Positions 31,840 to 37,455 of a DNA stretch of 37,455 bases are shown here, in pieces. The DNA comes from Phytophthora quininea (lineage: Eukaryota; Oomycota; Peronosporomycetes; Peronosporales; Peronosporaceae). Under the pieces are notes generated by a model. That model worked only from the letters and a program-made list of their open reading frames with translations, did not search any database and had not been told where the DNA came from. Position 1 is the stretch's first letter. Each line of letters opens with the position of its first letter. The stretch spans positions 1-37,455 of the forward strand of contig JAAVTG010000281.1 in assembly GCA_011947345.1 (NCBI GenBank), in the 5' to 3' direction. Made by a program: the position numbers and the translations under genes.

Positions 31840-34826
31840 ATGGTGCCGAAGATGCAGCGGCGCGTGGTGCAATCTCCCGATGGGATCGACCTGTCGGTGC
31901 AGGACGAGCGCAGTTTCCAGTACCTGGAGCTGCCTAACGCCCTGCATGCACTGGTGGTGAGCGACCCTTCCACCGAGACGGCGTCGGCCGCTATGGACGT
32001 GCGCGTGGGCTTCCACTCGGACCCGGAGGAACTGCCAGGGCTTGCGCACTTTTGCGAGCACATGCTGTTCCTGGGCACGCGCAAGTACCCGGACGAGAAC
32101 AGCTACAGCGAATTCCTGAGTGCCAACGGCGGCAGCAGCAACGCCTTCACGTCGGGAGAGACACCAACTTTTACTTTGACGGGGGCGACCCACCTGCACG
32201 AGGCGCTGGACCGCTTCGCTCAGTTCTTCATCGCCCCGCTTTTCACCCCCAGCGCCACAGAGAGGGAGATGAACGCAGTGGACTCGGAGAGCACCAACTA
32301 CCTGCAGGACGACTCGTGGCGCATCAATCAGCTGGAGAGAGGGCTGGGCAACCACAAGCACCCGTACCACAAGTTCGGAGTCGGCAACAAGAAGACATTA
32401 AGCGACATCCCGTTGGAAAAGGGCATCGACGTGCGAGATGCACTACTCAAGTTCTACCACGAATACTACTCGGCTAGCATCATGAAGCTCGTCGTGTACG
32501 GCAAGGAGGACGTGGACACGCTCAGCGCGTGGGTGCGCGAGTTCTTTCAGAGATCCCGAATTCAGGGCGGAAAAGCCCCCAGTTTGAACGCGAGCAGCCT
32601 TACACTGTGGATCAGGTGGGCTGTCGACTCGAGGTTGTTCCTGTCATGGATTGGAAAGTCGTCCAGTGCTCGTGGGTGCTCCCGCCGCTTCGTGGGAAGA
32701 AGTACTCACCGCAGCAAGCTTCTGTGCTGAGTCATCTCATCGGCCACGAAGGGCAGGGGTCGTTACTCTCGTATCTCAAGAAAAGAAGTGGGCCAATGGT
32801 GTGTACGCTGGCATTGTTGAAGATTTTGACGAGTTTTCACTGTTCGTGGTGAGCTTCGACGCGACAGAGGAAGGCGTCGAACGGGCTGACGATATTTTGC
32901 AGGCGATGTTCCAGTACATACACTTGATGCTCTCATCTCCGTGGGAGAAATGGATGTTCGATGAGCTCGAGAACTTGTCGATTACGCACTACACATTTCA
33001 GAGCAAAAACCCTCCGGCTGATTTCACGAGCGTCGTTGCAGCGAATATGCACATCTTCCCGAAGCGAGATATCGTGTCCGAGGGGTTCTTTACTTTCCAT
33101 ACGAATGGGAACAAGCCCTCGCTCTTCTCCACCTGATGACTCCCGAACAAATGAGGGTACTCGTCGCGTGCCAAACATTTGAGGAACATGCAACAAGCGA
33201 GGAGAAATGGTATGGCACCAAATACCGCGAAGTGCCGCTGTCCTCAGAATTTTTGGAGGATATGCGAAACGCAGGAACGAACTTCGGTCTCCATCTGCCT
33301 CGTCCAAATGCTTTTGTGCTGTCGGAATTGAATCTCGTTAGCAAACGGAGATTGGGCACGCTGCACAAGTTCCCGCAAGTCATTCGCAACGACGAGTTGT
33401 GCCGTGTGTGGTTCAAACCCGACGCTGAGTTTCAAAAGCCCCGGACGTTCGCTGTTGCCACGTTTCATTCCCCGAAGTGAACCCAACCCCATACAACTAC
33501 GCTCTGTCAGCGCTGTTTGTTGCTTGTTTAAAGGATGAGCTAAACGAGTATTCCTACGATGCGCTTCTTGCGGGAATGAGCTACAAGTTGCGCTTAAACG
33601 GCAGTAACATCTACTTGAGCCTCGGAGGTTACAGCCCAAAGCTACCTACACTTGTTCAGCGGATACTGGAAGTCATGGGTAGCTTTGAAGGCCACATTGG
33701 AAATGAAACGTTCGAGCGGGTTAAGCACGCCAAGTGCCGCTCGTTCGAAAATATGCGTCTTGAAGAAGCCCATAGGCACGCAGTTCAGCAGGAGTCAAAC
33801 CTGCTACATGAGCGGAGCTGGAGCGTGGATGAAATTGTTACTGCAATCCGACGCTGTTCATTTTCAGCTGTAATAGCCCACTCGAAGCGCCTCTTTCGAC
33901 AGGTCTACACGGACATTCTCATTTATGGCAATCTGGACAAGGCTGCGGCGTTGTCACTCGCTGGGCTAATTCTTGATCAAGTTCACGGACCACACGGGCC
34001 GACCACGTTACCATCACAGAAGCACTGGCTTGGTCGTCACGTAAAGTTATCCTGTGGGGTGGATTACGTGTACAGGTGCTTGCATCCTAACCCCGACAAC
34101 GCTAATTGCGCGGTGAATTGTGTATACCAGATTGGCGCGGAAGATTATGTTGAGCGCGCGAAGCTGGCTTTGTTTTCCCAAATGGTCGATGAACCGCTTT
34201 TCGATCAACTTCGGACAAAGGAGCAGCTGGGCTACACTGTGTACTCAACCCCGTCACGTGGAAATGGCGTACAGTCTTTCAAGGTCGTCGTGCAGTCCAA
34301 TGTTGCGTCGCCGGAGTTAATTGAGCAACGGATTGACAAGTTTTTGAGCGAGTACCGCGATACAATGGCACGCATGACCTCTGATCAACTTCAAAAGCAC
34401 ATCGAGTCTGTCGTAAAGGGGTACATCGAAAAGTACAAAAACCAAGAGGAAGAAATGCAAGCGTTGCTGGTGGAGATTGCAAACCATCAGTACGAGTTTG
34501 ATCGGAAGGATAAACTTGCGGCGCTGGTGCGCACGCTGCACCTCTCCGATGTCTTACAATTTTACGACGATTACATTCGCCCTGGAGGACAATTGCGGAA
34601 GAAGTTGAGTGTCCACGTGTATGGGAACGAAACCCACATGGAAGAACTTGCGGGTGACTGCAAATCTAGTTGGTCTACGTTCAACAAGGAGAGTCAAACA
34701 AGTATTCTGGCTTCTATGGCGTTGGCTGCTCAGCCCGACAAGAGGACGGAATACATCAAAAATGCCCAAGAATTCAAACGCCGCGCATCGCAGTATGAAG
34801 CCCCAGTACCTGCAAGTGCTCTTTAG
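31840..34826 (+). CDS. Insulysin-type M16 zinc metalloprotease, single exon, four frameshifts
   Basis: Cleaves peptides in a closed chamber; the family includes insulin-degrading enzyme. The preferred start is the ATG at 31840 (alternatives 31774 and 31852). The inverted zinc motif HFCEH is at residues 70-74, with the third ligand Glu150 in NAVDSE. The C-terminal half has LRTKEQLGYTVYS, which carries the Arg and Tyr that bind substrate in insulysins. Total length of about 995 aa matches full-length insulysin with four M16 domains. The frame breaks near 32546 (ttt run), 32787, 33119 and 33471 (cccc run), each consistent with one missing base, and protein similarity is continuous across all four. 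No introns. It ends ASAL, only a weak look-alike of a peroxisomal C-terminal signal. Either the copy is recently dead or the assembly has deletions; the second seems likelier. Confidence 0.92.
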
Positions 34827-34895
34827 AATCATTTACAAAAAGAACTTCCACAGCCATCGGCAACAGCAACTTCAATTCTCTTGCTTGCCCGACAT
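34827..34895. other. Convergent 3' intergenic gap, 69 bp
   Basis: The insulysin stop (34824-34826) and the ABC transporter stop (34896-34898, minus strand) face each other across 69 bp. Both 3' UTRs must overlap or be very short. No clear AATAAA signal on either strand. Confidence 0.6.
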
Positions 34896-37455
34896 TTATT
34901 TCAGCAGTTTATCCAAGCACCCTCCCTCTCTCGCGAGCTCGTAGAACACACCGCGCCGGTCCTTCACCAGGTTCCGAGGCGTGTCGAACTCCACCACGCG
35001 GCCGTCGCTCAGCACCATGATGCGGTCCGAGTCCAGCACCGTGCCCAGCCGATGCGCGATCGTCAGCACCGTCGCGTCGCGGAAGTCGTGGTTGATCATC
35101 TGCTGCAGCTTCTTCTCGGTGGCGTGGTCGATGGACGCCGTGGCCTCGTCCATCACGACGACGCGGCTGCGGGTCAGCAGCGCGCGAGCCATGCACAGCA
35201 TCTGCCGCTCGCCCACGCTGAAGTTCTCTCCGTTCTCGCTCAGCTCGTACAAGAGTTGGTTCTCCAGCGCCGACACTTGCTGCTTCATGTCCACCTTCTC
35301 CAGCACCGCCCAGATCTCGGCGTCCGAGTACTCGTCGAACGGGTCCATGTAGGCTCGCAGTGCTCCCTTGAACAGCACGGGCGACTGCGGGATGATGGAC
35401 AGGTTGGAGCGCAGTGTGCGCAGCGGCATGGACGCGATGTCGACGCCGTCGATGAGGATCCTGCCGGACAGCAGCTCGTTGATGCGGAAGAGCGCCATGG
35501 TGAGGCTGGACTTGCCTGCTCCAGTGCGTCCGACGATGCCGATCTTCTCGTTGTTGTGGATGTCGAAGGAGAGTCCCTTGAGGACGGGTGCTCCGCCTTC
35601 CTTGTAGTTGAAGACGACATCCTGGAATTGGACGGTGGAGGTTCGGGGCCATGCGGCATCAGGTTCGATGACAAGCGGTCGTTGAGTTCCTTCCGCGGGG
35701 ATGGCTCCGTATTCGAGAACGCGTTCGGGGCTGACCATTTGAATTTCTAACCATGACCAAGACATGACCAGGCTAGAAGACTACCGTCCACACTGAGTGC
35801 ATATGTGAACGCCAATCCAATGATACCGGGTGAAAGAAGTTGGTGCAAGTAAACCAAGCTTGAAACGACCAGCGTCACAACACTAAAGCCTACGAGCTGC
35901 ATTCGTAGCATGAACCAGTACTTCAGAATCATCTGAGCGAGCCATGCTTTACTGTTCACGTCATTGAGGAGAAGTTCTCGCTAATCGTGCGGTCCACATA
36001 ATTCGTGCCAAACGCGCGAATAACAACAACGCCGTCTTCCGACTGACTGACATAACTCAAAATGGGTGACGCTGAAATCTTCCACAGCCGTGCAACTTCA
36101 CGCGATGGTGCGAGATACAAGTTCCCAATCTTCACGTAAATCCAAACCAGCGGGATGACCAGCAAGCCCAAAATCTTTATCGAATACACTGCCGTTGTCA
36201 GTTGGCAAGCAGTGAAGAAAAGCAAACCAATTAGTTCTTGGAACGCGAACGAAATCATGAAATCCACAGCAGTCATATCATCACCGTACCGATTCACGAT
36301 ACGACCGATTGGATTCGCGTCGAAAAACCGCAGCGGAGCCCTCAACAAAGAATTCGTCATGTTGTCGAACAAGTGCCGAGACGCACGAAGGCCAACCACT
36401 GCCACCGTCGTGGAGCGCACCAGTACCATCACGGCGGTGCCGGCTCCCAACCACGCGTACACCTTCACGTTGTACACGGTCTCGTCTTCATTGTACGAGC
36501 CGTCCTTCTGGCCTGTCCAGTGACTGAGCCACAGGTCGCTGCCGATCTGGAACACTTGCCACAGCGTCTGCACCACGAACAGGAACACGCACACTTTCAT
36601 GCCGCCAAGCGAGTTGAAGTAGCTCGAGAATACCTCCTTCGACACCCGCCCCTCCTCGCGCTCTTCATCGTCCACGAGTCGGCCAGCGTCCTTGTTGCCA
36701 TTGTCACTGGTCTCGTTTTCCTCGTTCGGCATGTCCTCGGCGGACACCTTCAACGTATACGAGGAGCGAGGGAGAGCGACGTCGTGCCGAGTCGCCGTTA
36801 GCTCGCCGTCTTTCACCAGAACCTTCATGTTTGCCGCTCCGCTCGCAATGATGTCTGCACTGTGAGTCACGAGCACCACGGTCTTGTCCGCCAACAGGTT
36901 GCAGATGCAGTCGCCGAAAATCTGACTCTGCACGATCGCGTCGACAGCAGCGAGAGGAGAATCCAAGAGCAGGATGTCGGCGTCCGAGTAGCACGCGCGG
37001 GCCAGGCACACACGTGCCTTCTGTCCGCCCGACAGGTTCACACCCTTCTGGCCGATCTCCGTCGAATCTCCTCCAGGAAATTGCTCCAGGTCTGGCAGAA
37101 GCCCGCACGCAGCGATCACACGCTGGTACCGATCTTTCTCAAACGGGAGGCCGAACAGGACGTTGTCCCGGATCGTCATGTTCTGGATCCACGTTTCCGA
37201 GTAGTAGGCGACGCGGCCTCGGACGAACACGTGACCGGATAGTTTGTCCATCTCGCCGAGCAGCGCCGAGCAGAGCGACGATTTGCCGCTGCCGACGGAG
37301 CCATGGACGACCACGAGGTCACCCTTCTTGACAGTGAGGTTGACATCGCTGAGCAATGCGGCGTCTTTGGTCCAGCCGAAGTTTCCCTTCTCGATAGACA
37401 TCATGACGTCGTCTGGCTGCGCTGGGTCATCGCGGGTGACGTTGGTGGGGGTAAA
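34896..37455 (-). CDS. ABCC (MRP-type) ABC transporter, C-terminal part, two frameshifts
   Basis: Partial: the frame is open to the right edge of the window, so the N-terminal membrane domain lies outside. Reading inward from 37404, NBD1 has Walker A GSVGSGKSS (residues 35-43), signature LSGGQ (124-128), Walker B ILLLDS and His181. An acidic linker ending EEREEGRVSKEVF, typical of ABCC proteins, follows. The second membrane domain starts near 36620 and includes SDLWLSHWTG and PIGRIVNRYGDD. NBD2 has GRTGAGKSS, IIPQSPVLF, FSVGERQ, VVMDEATASID and IAHRL, so it should hydrolyse ATP. Frame breaks lie near 35966 and 35768, each one base short; both interrupt clearly continuous protein. The family exports organic anions, conjugates and drugs across the plasma or vacuolar membrane. 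The substrate cannot be told. Confidence 0.93.

Noticed and set aside
34881..35750. Long + strand frame (289 aa) opposite the ABC transporter
   Set aside because: It is the antisense shadow of NBD2; its composition is His/Arg/Val-rich low-complexity, and the minus strand carries all the ABC motifs.
36238..36801. + strand frame of 187 aa opposite the ABC transporter membrane domain and linker
   Set aside because: Shadow of the transporter in another frame, with no recognisable domain.

Overview
The window looks like eukaryotic nuclear DNA from an oomycete, most likely a Phytophthora or Pythium relative. The evidence is intron-poor protein genes with 65-66 bp introns bordered by GT..AG, very short intergenic gaps, a secreted GH10-family protein beside an insulysin and an ABCC transporter, and an L1/Tx1-like LINE. 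The species assignment is inference, because no marker gene is present.

Region 1 (1-22743) is a head-to-tail tandem array of 5S rRNA genes. There are 41 complete or near-complete genes plus a 42nd cut off after 59 nt, all on the + strand, spaced 538-558 bp apart. A canonical gene is 118 bp and is followed by about 430 bp of spacer. The spacer carries a short variable hexamer tract, a conserved hairpin and a perfect palindrome. No 18S, 5.8S or 28S sequence is seen, so this is a free-standing 5S array. It runs off the left edge of the window. The left-hand units (about 1-22) are heterogeneous. The right-hand units (23-41) are nearly identical and fall into blocks by hexamer number.

Region 2 (22744 to about 27600) begins abruptly inside the 42nd 5S gene. 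It is a degenerate non-LTR retrotransposon in the same orientation as the 5S genes: an acidic ORF1, then an apurinic-type endonuclease and a reverse transcriptase. It has frameshifts, an in-frame stop and a changed catalytic RT residue. Its 3' end is not clear, and no 5S sequence reappears downstream.

Region 3 (about 27600-30450) is poorly coding, partly AT-rich DNA with a few small unrecognised ORFs.

Region 4 (30450-37455) holds three host genes. The first is a secreted GH10 xylanase-like protein with two introns, a lost catalytic acid/base and one frameshift. The second, on the same strand, is a single-exon insulysin-type M16 metalloprotease of about 995 aa with four frameshifts. The third is convergent: the C-terminal two thirds of an ABCC (MRP-type) transporter with two frameshifts, running off the right edge. 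The seven frame breaks in these three genes are each consistent with one missing base, mostly in a short homopolymer. That points to base-calling deletions in the assembly as much as to gene decay. It also affects how the T-run variation in the 5S array should be read. The three host genes show no obvious shared pathway.
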